Shown here in pieces: positions 47,701-59,500 of a stretch of 64,000 bases of DNA. The DNA is from Carposina sasakii (Eukaryota; Arthropoda; Insecta; Lepidoptera; Carposinidae): contig CP053153.1 in NCBI GenBank assembly GCA_014607495.2, positions 2,914,001 to 2,978,000 on the forward strand. The letters run 5' to 3'. Below the pieces are notes generated by a model. That model was not told the origin of the DNA, searched no databases, and worked only from the letters and a program-made list of their open reading frames with translations. Position numbers and translations under genes: made by a program. Position 1 is the first letter of the stretch, and each line of letters starts with the position of its first letter.

Positions 47701-50700
47701 GCCTTTGTATGGCTGTATTCAGAATACCAACCTATAGCATGTGTGCATATGCTAAATGTGTGGTAGAAGCTGTACTTCAAGGCATCCCACTGAAAACGGT
47801 AGCGGGTAAACAGGTATTGTATTGTAGCTTCACCTGAAAAAAAAATTACATGTTTTCTAATTTGGCTCTTTTCCGGTGTTATGAATCATTTAGATGAGGC
47901 GAAGAGCCGTGTCAGTGCACAGAGAATTAAACTACTAGTCAAAAACAATATAAAGAACAACGGACGAAGAGCTATCAGCGTACAAGCTACACCGTAATGG
48001 CAGCGCATTTTGCAGGTGTGCGTATTTTCTGGTAGGCGCGTAGGCGCTGAGATTTCCATGGCGCCGAGCTTACTGCGGTTTGTATGTATGGGTGGATAAC
48101 GCATCTATACACATCCCTACTCCATGAACTATGAGTTACCGAGTTTACTACGAATGCTTTACTCCGTGTAGTGACAACACTCTGTCCGTTGTTCTGTATG
48201 CGTCCATGGTGCTAGTCAAATAACTAGCTGAATAGATTTATAGGTAATAGATTTTTTCCAAGCCTAAAACTTCCGCCACTACTTAGGTAACTGATGATGA
48301 GACTTCACAAGTCTTTTTAGGATTCCGTACCAGAAGGGTTTTAGATGAAAGAATGGAACCCTACTTATTTGCCTACGCTGCACGCTGTCGCCGTCCGTCC
48401 GTCTATCACTAGGTTCTGATGAACCGTCATGATAGCTAAACAATTAAAATTTTCACTGATGAATGTTATTTATGTTGCCTCTATAATAATAACTAAAACT
48501 TAACAAAATATCTGAGGGGGCTTCCATACCACAGAGCATACCACAGAGATCTTTTGCCACTTTTATAAGTACCTAGTGGTAAGGAACACTTCATGTACGA
48601 GTCCAACTCACACTTGGCGGTTTTTATCTTAATCATCTTGCAGATGCAACTACAGTTGCCCCATATAACTATAGATACCTACACGTGTAATTTGACGCTC
48701 TTTTGTTTTACATCTAATGTCTACACTCTTATCTCACAGTACGTAATACGCAACGATAAGATAATTATTATCATCATTGATTATTTATTAAATTATAAAT
48801 AAACAGTAGGTACTAAGATATGGAATTTAGCACAGAGGAACATAGCATGGCGAGTATGTATGTGCAGAATTAGGACGAATTCTGATAATATACATAATTA
48901 TAAACCTTCCTCTTGAATCACTTTATCTATTTAAAAAGCCGCATTAAAATCAGTTGCGTAGTTTAAAAGATATAACCATAGGGACAGACAGACAGCGGAA
49001 AGTAACTTTGTTTTATACTATGTTATGATTATGATGTAGTCACACACTTATAAATAACTTGATATTAAATAAAGAATAAAAAATATTTATAACTAGTTTT
49101 AAAAATATTTATGACCCTTTCACGTAGGCGGCCGCCAAAGAAAAGTGTTGTCTTTAGACTTTTCAGGATTTAAAAAAAAATTCTCTCCATAAGAACCATC
49201 CTCGTACTCTAAGGAATATTATAGAAAAGAATTAGCGAAATCGGTTCATCTGTTTTCGAGATTTGCGCTTAGAAACACATTTAGCGATTCATTTTTATAT
49301 TATAGATGATTTCCCAAAAATGGAAGTAACAGCAAATAACGTTAACTTGTATTCATAGAATACTAATTTAAAGAACTTGTTTGAGTGCGGGGCGCTGGCC
49401 GTGATAGAATATAATATGTACCTATATTAGGTAGATGCGAATGTCAACATTACGCTCGTTGGCGACCAAAGTTGCGTTCCCGATGTAGCTTCGTCTGTAA
49501 ATGGGTTTATTTCGATGCAAACGACAAAAATAATATTCCAGGTTAATAACTTATTAAACAAGAAAAACATTTCAAAAATATAATATATCTACCATGAGCC
49601 GGTCCGTATATGAAAGCTATCGCTGCCATAATCAAAGTGAACTTCATCCTTCGGTGATTGGGTCCCTTTTTGAACGCCACTTGGAGAGTTTCCCGCACAT
49701 GCTTTTTATCGAAAAAGGATTTTAGGAATCCAAACATGTTGAGAGATTTTTCCTGTAATTACATAGGAATAATAACTTCTTATTATGGCACTGAGATATG
49801 ATACTAATACGGTTGAGATAAATAAGGATTGTAATTATCTGAGGTAAGTCAGGTATGAATATTAGATATCAATAAATATTTGAAAAAAAGTTTTTTTTTT
49901 TGTAATATTGCAAACATACCTAAATCACATCCATTAACAACTTAACCGTTGCTATTGTAAGCTAGAAGTTATTAAATTATATCATAGTCATAATTACCTT
50001 CGGAGTTTTCTCCTGTATCTGCTTTTCAGGGTCCTTTATATATAAAAATCCATAGGATATACTGAAGAGAAACAATCCAGAGCTCAGAGCGAACACTCCG
50101 TAATACCCTATCTCGTGAAGCAACACCCCACTGAGGGCTGATCCGATCGGCCCTCCGGCAGTGAGGCACAGGTTCGCGATGCCCATGCGAAACGTCCGAG
50201 ACTCCTCGCTAGATATATCGCTCACGTAACTAAAAGCCCCCATATATGTCGTGATCCAGCCCCCAGTTATGGCCGGAAGGAATGCCTCGAAAAACATAGT
50301 CAACTCCACAGGAATTTCATGGAAAAAGTACACACTAACTATATTACTGAGACATGCGAGCAGATCGCCTATTATAGGGACCAGTATACAGATCTTTCTC
50401 TTGCCAGTGCGATCGCTCCATGCACCTATAAAGATAATAAGTAGACTAGGTATCGCGGTCATGATGACGTTCTTCCATGCAGACAGGCCGGCGATCAGTT
50501 CTTGCACCGCCAGTTCTTCTTTCAAAAAGTCCCCTTTCCTCGCAAGCAGTGCGTCGCATATCTCGTCGCCATACCCCAAGTTGACTCGACAAGCTTTATC
50601 TAAATTTAAATTTTGTGTTGCTAGTCGCGAAAGTACACACGGAACAACGTAACAAGTTAGCAGCGGCTCCAAAGTTATATTATCCCGTATTTGTTTTACT

Positions 50701-50768
50701 TTTTCTTTGAAAGTCTTCTTGTTTTTCACCTTTTTCGGGTTAAGAGGTTCACTTGACTTATCAACCAT
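41786..50768 (-). CDS. Gene D: SLC46-like MFS transporter, 7 exons, C-terminus extended by a Helitron
   Basis: Exons: 49998..50768, 49593..49752, 47732..47833, 47217..47354, 46784..46867, 43144..43300 and 41786..41975. The joined CDS is 1602 nt, giving 533 aa, in frame. Exon 1 starts MVDKSSEPLNPK and carries GAWSDRTGKRK and NLDKACRVNLGY; exon 3 gives YLFTRYRFQWDALKYSFY. The exon-3 donor is the weaker G|GTTGGT form. Intron 5 holds a 2673-bp Helitron and a hAT MITE; intron 6 holds an RTE fragment ending about 7 bp from the exon-6 donor. Exon 7 reads a basic tail to ...SNVFIQ at 41825 and then continues into the 3' end of the other Helitron for 12 codons (LADPANFVPPNS) to TAA. Without that insertion the next codon would be TAA, with an AATAAA shortly after (39131..39136). 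The Helitron offers its own minus-strand AATAAA at 41718..41723. Family role as for the other paralogues; whether the altered tail affects sorting is unknown. Confidence 0.9.
42000..42980. other. Intron 6 of gene D, unclassified
   Basis: GC-rich stretch at 42430..42720 (GGCGGCCGGTGAGGAGG, GCCGGCGGCGGCCGCAGC), unlike its AT-rich surroundings. ATAGCGTGCTATATAAGACG and related TAGCATGCTATA segments recur on both sides, suggesting an old DNA transposon. No frame or clear ends. Confidence 0.35.
42985..43131 (-). repeat. RTE-like 3' end beside exon 6 of gene D
   Basis: Same 3' end as 36267..36400 (AGGCGTGATTATTATGTATG on the minus strand), 5'-truncated. Its right edge is about 7 bp from the GTAAGT donor of exon 6 (43138..43143). 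Confidence 0.85.
43797..44943 (-). pseudogene. Helitron Rep-helicase remnant, copy 2
   Basis: Translation identical to the copy at 40460..41606, with the same internal deletion joining the N domain to the helicase C-terminus. It is transcribed in the same direction as gene D and could therefore be included in its pre-mRNA. Confidence 0.85.
45363..45722 (-). pseudogene. Helitron protein N-terminal remnant, copy 2
   Basis: Identical to 39681..40040 in reverse orientation (MPRPRRSNLSQ start at 45722), followed by the same frame breaks and intron. Confidence 0.75.
46298..46485. mobile_element. hAT-type MITE with 8-bp duplication
   Basis: Ends CGGGGATTCCCAAAC and CTTTGGGAGCCACTG are imperfect inverted repeats of the common hAT pattern. 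ATTTAAAG is duplicated at 46290..46297 and 46486..46493. 188 bp, in intron 5 of gene D next to Helitron copy 2. Confidence 0.88.
46660..46765. mobile_element. Foldback MITE in intron 5 of gene D
   Basis: Inverted segments AAGTTGATGCTGTCTCCATC / GAGACAGCATCAAATTTATT, related to the element at 28325..28445. It ends about 15 bp from the exon-5 donor. Confidence 0.65.
47845..48880. other. Intron 2 of gene D, mostly unrecognised
   Basis: 47930..48210 matches the unclassified repeat at 5105..5380 (AACAACGGACG..., CGCCGAGCTTACT, CCTACTCCATG). The rest shows no exon or clear element. Confidence 0.4.
48885..49020 (-). mobile_element. Helitron fragment
   Basis: Contains ATAAACCTTCCTCTTGAATC, ATAGGGACAGACAGACAGCG and TTTGTTTTATACTATG, the 5' half of the Helitron family at 11194 and 30526 in reverse. 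A second Helitron piece follows at 49180..49310 (GAAATCGGTTCATCTGTTTT). Confidence 0.6.
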
Positions 50769-51138
50769 GGATATAATTTTACTAGAACCGTATGGTGTAA
50801 CGAATTAGTTGAGAATGATAGGTTTGAGCGTCTCCGCGGGAAACAAATATTGATCAGGAGCTATTCCTCGGAGATTTGCATAAGATGTCTTTCATGCATT
50901 ATCTGTGTCTCGAAATAGATGTTATCGTACGAATTTACATTGAAATATTTACACTATTGCAACAGTACTATTCAAATTTGCTTACTGTCTTATTTAGATA
51001 TCAGTTTGTACATGGCCATGCTAGAAACTATTCATCACCATCATGGTTCTCCTTTACCTATTAGTATTGTAACAAGTTTAGAAAAAAAAACGTGATGGTA
51101 AAACACAATACGTCACGTACAGAGGCATACTCGTATAA

Positions 51139-51315
51139 TAAGATCTCTCCGACCGTATTTCGGCCAAGGCGGCCAATCTCTACGCAGATTAGCCAGGTAC
51201 GCAGGAGATATTATAGTACACAAGTGTGTACGCAAACACAGATGCACTCTCTATTCCGTCACTCTCATAGTCCAATGGGACGGAAAACCGACACGACCGG
51301 AGAGAGAGAGAGGCA
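51139..51315 (-). mobile_element. SINE body fragment
   Basis: Shares CTCCGACCGTATTTCGGCCA and GACGGAAAACCGACACGACC with 18182..18322 and 31128..31430. The tRNA head is missing. Confidence 0.7.
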
Positions 51316-51319
51316 TATA

Positions 51320-52385
51320 ATAATCATTACATAGAGGAATTTCCAAAGAAAGTCATAACCATATCAGATCAGACTCCAACGCAGTATCCTTACCCGGAGG
51401 TACAGTATCAGAAGCACGTTCACGTCAACACATACTCAGATATTTTGGTCGGTAGACATACCTTCATTTGTCGCGTGTAACTCAGGGCAGCTTATTATTA
51501 CGTAAGAACGCGGAGCGGATATCAAAGAGTCGACACTTACTCCATGTATCTGCCATGTACGTACATGAATAGGTAATTTTCAAATTCTATAAATCTCAAG
51601 CTTTTTTTTAGAGGTACACAATACTGTTTTTAATGGAATTGTTGAAATTATTGTGTTATTAAGGGATTGTCTGGATAATTTATGATCGGAGATAGTCATT
51701 AAAAGCGTTGGGAAACAATCTGAAATTGTTTCAAATATTTCGGAAACTGAAAAAAATTGGGGAGTGACCCCATTATTGGAACATGATGATAGGAAAGTTA
51801 CTTCCGTAACACTAATGTCCCGCAAGCAAAAGTGAATATAAAAAAAACAATATGAAGATTGTGTTACTATCCCTACAAAGTTCGTACTTACCCTACGGAA
51901 GTTATAAAAGTAAAGCGGGTAATCGCATTAACGCGCCACACATCGTTAATGTAAATAAAATCACTAAGCTATCCTTTGCTACATGTTATTAATTTTCCGA
52001 AGCCCTCATCATTAGCGCTTCCCCTTTTAATTACGTTTAGTGAATAAGCGAAAATTACCTTTTGTATTATTCTGAGGCCTTTATGTGGCGGGACTCGTGC
52101 GTATCTTAATGAGGTTTTCAAATTTTAAAGGCTGTTTTGAAAATAATTAACGATCAAGTCGAATAATGCTCGGTTTTGTGTCACTGAGGCGACCGGGGGT
52201 GTGCAGACGAGAGAATAACTACGTCAGCTAGATTACCAATGTGACTGCAGACACATATTTCATTCAAACTACAAAAATACATGACAACAATGTAGTTCAC
52301 ATATTAAAAATCACATTTCCCTTCATTATTTAAAGTGGGGTATCATTAAATCATGAGTAAATATGATGGGTGATAAATTGATAAT
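51320..52385. other. D-E intergenic, nothing recognised
   Basis: No supported feature in about 1 kb. Confidence 0.5.
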
Positions 52386-52389
52386 GTAA

Positions 52390-52610
52390 CCTTCCAACCG
52401 TATTTCGGGTCACGCACGGTGGCAAATCTTAACAGAGATTCAGCCATGTACACAGAAGATGGATTACAGTGCACAAAGCGTCTGCGCAAATATAGCTGCA
52501 GTCCATATTCTTCCAGTCTCATAGCCCGATGGACGGAAATCGGACACCGCCGGAAAGAGATTTACGTGCTTTCCGAGGTACGAACTAGTGACAATTTTTT
52601 ACGTAATACT
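52390..52610 (-). mobile_element. Diverged SINE body
   Basis: Older copy of the same SINE (ACCGTATTTCGGGTCACGC, ATTTACGTGCTTTCCGAGG). Confidence 0.6.
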
Positions 52611-52619
52611 GCACATTAA

Positions 52620-55515
52620 ATAAATTCAGTGGTACAACGCCCTAGATGGCGCACATCTTAACCAATCGGAGAAATTATGAGTAGGTGGTAACGGTGAAGC
52701 AAAAACAATTTTAAGCGAGGAAGTGAGTTCGTCTGCACAGGCTAAGATGGGATCCGTAGTCACCTTCAAGTAAATCGGTTTTCAGTTAAGCGAAATTTTA
52801 AAATGTTTCTCGGAAACTTTGAATGGACACTTGACATTGAAGACTGCTTTTACATTTAATTTTCGATTCTATAATTACGATCGATCATAATTACCAGTAT
52901 GGTGCGACTTTGTATTGATCTCGAAATAGCTTCGAATAGCCACCCCACAAATATTACAATCTAGAGGACGTCTGCAAAATTTGAATTTGAATTATTCCCG
53001 CTCCCGTGGAATTTCGGAAAATGCTTTCTTAGTGTCACCCTAAATTTTTTAAGACAAGTTCAAGCAAAATTAGAAGTATAGGGCCTACAAACTTTGTCCA
53101 AAAATAGCTAGATAGATGACGCAATGGTACCCGCTCTTAACATTTCTTATACTTACAGTGAAAAACAACAACTAGATAATCTTCGAATAACCTTACTATT
53201 TCTTCTTGTAAAAATGTCTGTTTTATGAATGAAAGTGAGAAAATCAGCTTCCTGTTTACCAAATCAATGCTATACAAACTTTAAGATTGTTTACTAAGGC
53301 GGTAAAAATCTATAGAACATTACCTTTAGTTCTTACTTAACTCTATCGTAATTGTCAAAGGCAAAGAGAAACGGCTTGGTAATTACAGAATGGCAATGTC
53401 GGACAGTTTTTACTGCGTGTGTTAATTTAGAGAGCTGCTCGACTGCGCCCCGGCAATAAACTACACTCCGCTGAATTGATGGGCTTACAGCTTAAAGTGT
53501 AAGTCGCGACTTAAAGCTCCAATTATGACTAAATTTGCAACTGTAGAACATACCTAGTCTGTGCCTTCTAAAAACCTTGCATTTGATCCCTTTTCTATTT
53601 CCATGGTGCATATAATCAAGAATTCTAGTTTTATGGAACATATCAGTGATCGCAGGGATTGTTGTCTTTCCCAGGACTACCCGAAATGCAAAGATCTCTG
53701 AAATGTATCTTTAGTCTTCTGGACAGAAAGGAGACGCTCTGCGAGCATGCGTTCCAGTACATACTCAGTCAGATTTTATCACAGCTCTACACTTATTAAG
53801 TATTGAATCAGCCATCGTTTAATTACCATATGTTCTAAAGATCTTAAGTTTCCAGAACAGCATTAAGTCTATAGGTGGTTATTGAAAAGAGACATGACCG
53901 GTAGTTATACATTGGCAGCGTCCACAAGCCGCAACCTACAAACATTCTCCAAACAGTACTCTGTATTTGTCGCCGGAACATATTTTTACAGTCACTACAC
54001 AAAGTTTAAGCATTAATTCCGTAAGAAAACTACCACTTGCTCGTTGAAAGCTTTCGGAAATTTACTACCAATAATAGAGAGGTTAAAACTTCGAAATATA
54101 CGCGGGAAATAGTCGGTAAACGTTTAAACGCTTCAAGTAATTCTGGTAATATTGCTTTAAGACTTCAGTAAGTTGGGAGTTTCAGGGAAATATTCCATAT
54201 GGCTAATGTATAATACATTCACCAAATCCTCAGAAGTTTTGCCAAGGGTTTATCCTAGGCTCTGTAATAATATAGACAGGATGATGCAAAGTACAAACAA
54301 TGTTAAGTAGGTATCTTGCTTTAGCTTAGCTATTTTGAAACTAAGCATGGTGACAGACTTACCGAATATTTTTGTATCTAGAATACAATATAGTTATTTC
54401 ATTTTATCTTAATTTTAACTAGTTGATGCTATCGTAAAAAGGCAGCAAGTGATAAAATAATCATAAAATGATACATATCTTTGAATGAATAAACTGTTGC
54501 CTATTTCTTGGTTGGTTTGGTTTCCTTCCTTGCTTTGCAATTACACCGACGATTACGTTGTACCTATTAGTACCGTTACCGTACCGGCTGTTCGATGGAA
54601 ATATACCCTTAGATACTATGTCAGACCTAACAAAAACCGCATAGACATTGAGTAGAGCTTGACAGGTACTTTCTTTAATAAAAAATACCATCTTTAACTG
54701 CAACAATGTGCTTTTACGCCTGAATAATTGAATTGAAATCCCTTCAATCGAGCATATCGTAATACATTACTTGTTGGAACAGATTCAGTAGTAGGATCAC
54801 GTAGAATTAGTCAAGTGCACCGTCGCGTCGTGTCGTCGCAAACGTCAGCTGACTCCGCCCGCAGTAATGTATGCGTATTACAGAGATTATGCTCATGGGG
54901 CCTATTGCGGTTGTCGGTATGACTTATTATTATTATACATGTAAAGTAGAGATATTATTCGATATGGTAGTGACATTATGAGGAAAACTATGAGGGGTGT
55001 GCTTTAAACATACATGTAACGGAGCCACCTATCGGACGCAAGACAGAACCACAATCCAATACAAATCCTAGAACGCGATATCGAAGTTTCTCAAGATGAT
55101 TGGAAAAGGATGGTGAAACAACAACCAGTGGCCCAGTGGGGCCGGCAGTGCTACCCTTTTCATAACCCCCACACTGGTGACCCCTATAAACTGGACATAC
55201 GCAACATTCAGCCATAAGAAACTTCACATTCAAAAGATGTACACGAAACAAAGGTAAATTACGTTGCATTGTAAGTACTACAAATGAGTAGGTACAACTA
55301 ACTATGCGTGTACTTGTACACATGTATCTAGGTAAATATCTAATTAGGTGGGCACACAAAATTAAACAAAAGCATTCTTATTAAATAATTACTAACCTAT
55401 CAAATATACACTGATATTTGATTAAAGGTTATTACGACAAAATTGTTTGAGCAACCCTGTTCTACTTATTCACTTACTATGTAGGTATAACATGCAAATA
55501 TTTTTAAATAATTCA
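52620..55515. other. D-E intergenic, nothing recognised
   Basis: Nearly 3 kb of unusually repeat-poor sequence for this window. Open frames are short and without recognisable similarity; no exon of the array was found. Confidence 0.5.
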
Positions 55516-55519
55516 TAGA

Positions 55520-57367
55520 CGCGATCTTAAACCTAGGAAAGCCCCGGGTGCCGACGGCATCCCGAACAAGGCTCTCAAAGTCCTCCCTGCCCCCCTCATC
55601 CTACTACTGGTGAGCATCTTCAATGCTGCACTCAGTAACTTCGTTTTTCCAGCCGCCTGGAAAAATGCCATCGTTATCGGCATCCGTAAGCCCGGTAAAC
55701 CCGCGAACGTCCCGTCCTCGTACAGGCCGATTAGTCTCCTCAAGACTATGGCCAAACTCTATGAGAGAATTGTCGTCAGACGGCTCCTCGTAGTCGTCAA
55801 CGACAACAATCTCCTTCCCGACGAGCAGTTTGGCTTTAGGCGCCAACACTCGTGCACCATGCAAGTGCACCGCCTCACGGAGCACATCTTGGACCGCTTC
55901 TGCGTGTTCAAGAACAAGGTCCCCACAGGAGTGCTCTTCTTCGATGTGGCTAAAGCGTTCGACAAGGTATGGCACAAAGGCTTGATCTACAAGCTCATCC
56001 ACTTAGGAGTGCCACACGGTCTCGTGCTCATCTTGCGAGATTTCCTTGTCAACCGAACGTTTCAGTACCGCATCGAGGGCGAACTCTCCTCCCCCCGCCC
56101 CATCAGGGCCGGCGTCCCCCAAGGCTCAGTCCTTTCTCCCATCCTCTACTCGCTCTACACGAGCGACATCCCGCACACTCCAAACGTGGAGCTCGCCCTA
56201 TTTGCGGATGACACCGCACTCTACACGTCGCACTGGAACCATGGGGTTATCTGCAAAACCCTGCAAAAAGCCGTCACCACCTTAGGCTCATGGTTCCGGC
56301 GTTGGCGTATCGAGGTCAACCCCGACAAAAGCGCAGCAATGCTCTTTGGTCGGACTTGCCCAGACCCGTACACCCCGGGCCGACGCCAGTCGGTCTCAGA
56401 CATTAGGCTATTTGACCGCTCTATCCCCTGGGTAGAGACGTACAAATACCTTGGTGTGACCCTTGATCGTAAACTTACGTTCAAGGCTCACCTCAAGATA
56501 GTGTCTAATCGGGCGCGGTTCTTCGCAAGCCGCCTCTCCTCGTTGACGTCTAAAAAGAGCAAACTTGGGCTTCGGCACAAGATTACTCTCTACAAGACGA
56601 TCATACGCCCGGTACTCATGTACTCAAGCGTAGTCTTCGCCCACATCCCACGATCCACTCTCTACCGAATGCAGGTGATCCAGAACCAATTTCTGAGGCG
56701 TGCCACGGGTTCCCCGTGGTACGTCCGGAACTTGGATCTGCATCGCGACCTCGAGGTACCGACCCTCCGTAAATACATGAAGGACGCTTCACGTCGCTTC
56801 TTTGACCGCTTATCCCATCACACCAACCCGCTGGTTGTGAAAGCCATTACCTACCAACCCCGTCACTACCACTCGACGGGGCAGAGACGACGTCCCCGAG
56901 ACGTACTCGCGGACGACGACGACGCCATTACGGCGTATCTGGCCAGTTTAACTCCAGCCCCCGCGTCAAGCGCAACCACTATGCGGCGCCCCCGTCGGAG
57001 GGGACGCCGCCAACCTCTCATAGATGCAACACACACCAGACAGGTGACTGACCAAAGTAGGCAGCCCTGATCTGACTCGTTTGGCCAACACAGCCCCACC
57101 GCAGTTGTTTCGAGGGTTCTTTAGCGGTGGGTTTTTCAGGAACCCTTAGTAGGTAGAGTCAAAAGTAGGACGCTGCTGGGCATCGACCCTACCAGCCATC
57201 CTACAAATAGTCATAAAAACCTCTGTTTAGTCCCCCAAGCGACAAAGCCCCAGCCGCATCTGGGGTGCACTGGTCGCGTAGGTTTAAACCATTCGGTTGT
57301 GCGCCTTCAGCGCACACCAAGTAGCCCGGTGAAGATGACAAAGCCCTTCAGGCTATCATCAGATTAT

Positions 57368-57416
<49 letters not shown>
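55520..57416 (+). mobile_element. Jockey-like non-LTR retrotransposon, 5'-truncated, with 48-A tail
   Basis: 5'-truncated copy that begins within the RT domain. It contains the RT frame to 57070, a 3' UTR of about 300 bp and an uninterrupted A48 tail (57369..57416). The GC content and codon use contrast sharply with the AT-rich flanks. The frame is intact from the truncation to the stop, so the insertion is recent. No clear target-site duplication was found by eye. Confidence 0.88.
55523..57070 (+). CDS. Jockey-like reverse transcriptase, N-terminally truncated
   Basis: Open from about 55523 (RRDLKPRKAPGADGIPNKAL, the usual start of the RT region in Jockey-like ORF2) to TGA at 57070. There is no true start codon: the first GTG/ATG is arbitrary. 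Counting from 55610, the motifs are SYRPISLL (37-44), FGFRRQHS (74-81), the catalytic FDVAKAFD (111-118), GVPQGSVLSP (168-177) and the catalytic FADD (198-201). A thumb-like region then gives RTCPDPYTPG and LGVTLDRKLTF, and the end is Arg-rich. The apurinic-like endonuclease that should precede it is absent, so it cannot move on its own. Overlapping minus-strand frames at 55604..56002 and nearby are shadows of this GC-rich frame. Confidence 0.88.
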   Translation, partial: DLKPRKAPGADGIPNKALKVLPAPLILLLVSIFNAALSNFVFPAAWKNAIVIGIRKPGKPANVPSSYRPISLLKTMAKLYERIVVRRLLVVVNDNNLLPDEQFGFRRQHSCTMQVHRLTEHILDRFCVFKNKVPTGVLFFDVAKAFDKVWHKGLIYKLIHLGVPHGLVLILRDFLVNRTFQYRIEGELSSPRPIRAGVPQGSVLSPILYSLYTSDIPHTPNVELALFADDTALYTSHWNHGVICKTLQKAVTTLGSWFRRWRIEVNPDKSAAMLFGRTCPDPYTPGRRQSVSDIRLFDRSIPWVETYKYLGVTLDRKLTFKAHLKIVSNRARFFASRLSSLTSKKSKLGLRHKITLYKTIIRPVLMYSSVVFAHIPRSTLYRMQVIQNQFLRRATGSPWYVRNLDLHRDLEVPTLRKYMKDASRRFFDRLSHHTNPLVVKAITYQPRHYHSTGQRRRPRDVLADDDDAITAYLASLTPAPASSATTMRRPRRRGRRQPLIDATHTRQVTDQSRQP

Positions 57417-57419
<3 letters not shown>

Positions 57420-57421
<2 letters not shown>

Positions 57422-58015
57422 GTATCCATCCGTTGACGAAGAGGTTTTACATACTCTTATCAAATTCTCTCTAATATCAAAGACCGAACCGACCGAATGA
57501 AATCTTGCTAATCAAAACAGAAAATTCCAAGCAAAACAATAATTTAATTAATATTAATAACACACAAGAACCATTCCAAAATCGTCACTCAGCATATTCC
57601 CATCCCGGAAAAGTTGCGGCGCTGAAGTTGGTATTAATTCCGAACTCGGCAAAAGTCGGCAAAACACACCGAATTTATAATTGTACGTAACGCGACCGTT
57701 ATTTAGATTTAGGCAAATCAGTCCGCGCAAAACACCCCTTTCACTTACACTCGAGCCGTTTGTCTTGGACTTTTTGAACTGTCTTTGGTAATGTGTTAGA
57801 TCCGTGTTGTATGGAGTAGAATTTGGCGGTGTTATAGCAAAACCGCGTCCAAAATTAGATACTCTATAAAAATGCCGTTTGACAGCGAAACGTATGGAAT
57901 ATCAGTCAAATTTAGGCAATGTTTTTATAACACTATGGGAATCCGCATGTGGCTAGGATTTTGTATTTTATCAGCATAGATTATCGAGACATTGCAATTT
58001 TGGCTGCCATATTAA
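57420..58015. other. Nothing recognised
   Basis: Sequence between the Jockey-like poly(A) and the CR1-like remnant. No supported feature. Confidence 0.4.
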
Positions 58016-58017
58016 TT

Positions 58018-58730
58018 TTTAAGCCTTGTCCAGGCTCATCAGACGTCTGGTCATATTACAAATCAATACAAAAGTACTTGTCCAGTATGGCCTGGTTGTC
58101 ACTCACACTCTAAATAGAATAAGTACTAGTACTATATAATAGATTGATAAATAATAATATAATGTTCGAAAACAACTCTGTGATATGGGCACCTCATGAG
58201 GCTAAGTACGAAGTTATGGCGGAACGCATTCAGAACAAGTTCATTAGGTTCTTGTACATGAAGCAGTGGGGCGTGTATCCTTTCTATCCTTTAAAGTACC
58301 CTACACTATTTATTTTGGGTATGGTAGGGTACAATGAATTGAGAGTACGAAGGGAAATGGCGCTCGCTCTGTATATATTTAAGGTGTTAAATAGAAAAAT
58401 ATCAAATGCCGAAGTATTGGGAAATTGCTATCTATGTGTCCCTGATAACTACGTAGGTAGACGACGGCGACCGCGGCTATTTACTGTGGTACGCGGCAGG
58501 ACCAATCTAGTAAACAAAGCACTAATGACGCGCACGATGCATACGCTCAATAAAGTTGCGGATATTACTGACCTATTCCATTGTACTTTGAATGAATTTA
58601 CAAAAATAACTATGTATACGATGTACATCGTATGTTACACTTAAGTATAAAGTTGCTACTCTGTCGTGGTAGGTTAAACCTGTAAAAATAGAAGTAAGGT
58701 ATGAAATAAATAAATAAATAAATAAATATT
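58018..58730 (+). pseudogene. CR1/Jockey-like non-LTR ORF2 C-terminus with (AAAT)n tail
   Basis: The frame 58144..58644 reads NNSVIWAPHEAKYEVMAERI, QNKFIRFLYMK and RRRRPRLFTV. This matches the region C-terminal to the RT core in CR1/Jockey-type elements (xVWxPH...K.E..Q..F.R). It ends in TAAATAAATAAATAAATAAA at 58705..58728. Upstream to 58018 the sequence is diverged with stops. A 5'-truncated copy. Confidence 0.75.
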
Positions 58731-58949
58731 TATTAAGGCTTAAAAATTGGTGTATAAGTACCTATGATATAATAGCACAATTTACATATAATAATAACTA
58801 TTTATTTGTAGCGTATTTATTTATACCCTACAAATAAATAGCTATATGACCAAAACCTGCGGTGGTTTAATAAGGATTATCCGCTATTCGAGAGTTGAAG
58901 CCAATATTAATAATTTTGCCTGCAAAAGTTAAAATAATGCAAGCGTTTA

Positions 58950-59120
58950 TTTTTAACCGACTTCCAAAAAGAGAGGTAATCAATTGGTCTGTATGTTTTT
59001 TATATATATATTTTATGTGTGTTACCTCAGAACTCCGTCATTTATGAATCGATGTCAATTTTTTTTATATAGTTTGTCATGGTATACTTCCAAGTTAGTC
59101 CCATATTCACCACATCGATA
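58950..59120 (+). repeat. Interspersed repeat, partial
   Basis: TTTTTAACCGACTTCCAAAA, followed by TTACCTCAGAACTCCGTCAT. Same family as 12530..12800. Confidence 0.5.
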
Positions 59121-59196
59121 TACCTGATAAGATAGATTACCTACTTAGGGCTATGGCATATCTACCTATGGGGGGTCGATTGACCATCCTGTAAAA

Positions 59197-59500
59197 TATT
59201 ATAAAATTATTAATAAAGAAATGGAAAAAATTCCTCACCCGGGTGGGAATCGAACCCACGACCTCTGCAGTCCGCGTGCCAGTGCTCTCACCACTGAGCC
59301 ACCGGGTCAATTACTCGGATGACGAATTTTACCATCTCTTTTTCTAAATTACATATTGGCAACGTTATTTTTCATCCCGATAGCTATACACTAGCCAAAT
59401 CTCGGCAAACAAAGCTGAATCCCTCAGCACAATGTTGAAACGATCAACCATATCCTAACGGATTATATTAATGGAGAAGTGTTTTTATAAATTTATCTAT
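59197..59500 (-). mobile_element. Full-length tRNA-containing SINE-like element with 12-bp TSD
   Basis: 304 bp flanked by CATCCTGTAAAA at 59185..59196 and 59501..59512. On the minus strand it starts ATAGATAAATTTATAAAAAC. It has about 190 nt with no RNA similarity and then a tRNA-like domain at 59236..59308 (A box TGGCTCAGTGG, B box GGTTCGATTCC, acceptor and T arms paired). It ends CTTTATTAATAATTTTATAA. The long duplication shows insertion by retroposition. The tRNA-like part is internal/3', not at the 5' end as in ordinary SINEs. Confidence 0.85.

Noticed and set aside
54988..55359. 123-aa minus-strand open frame
   Set aside because: No recognisable domain, composition like random open sequence, no exon signals that fit the array.
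55604..56002. Minus-strand frames of up to 132 aa in the Jockey-like element
   Set aside because: Shadows of the GC-rich RT frame on the other strand.
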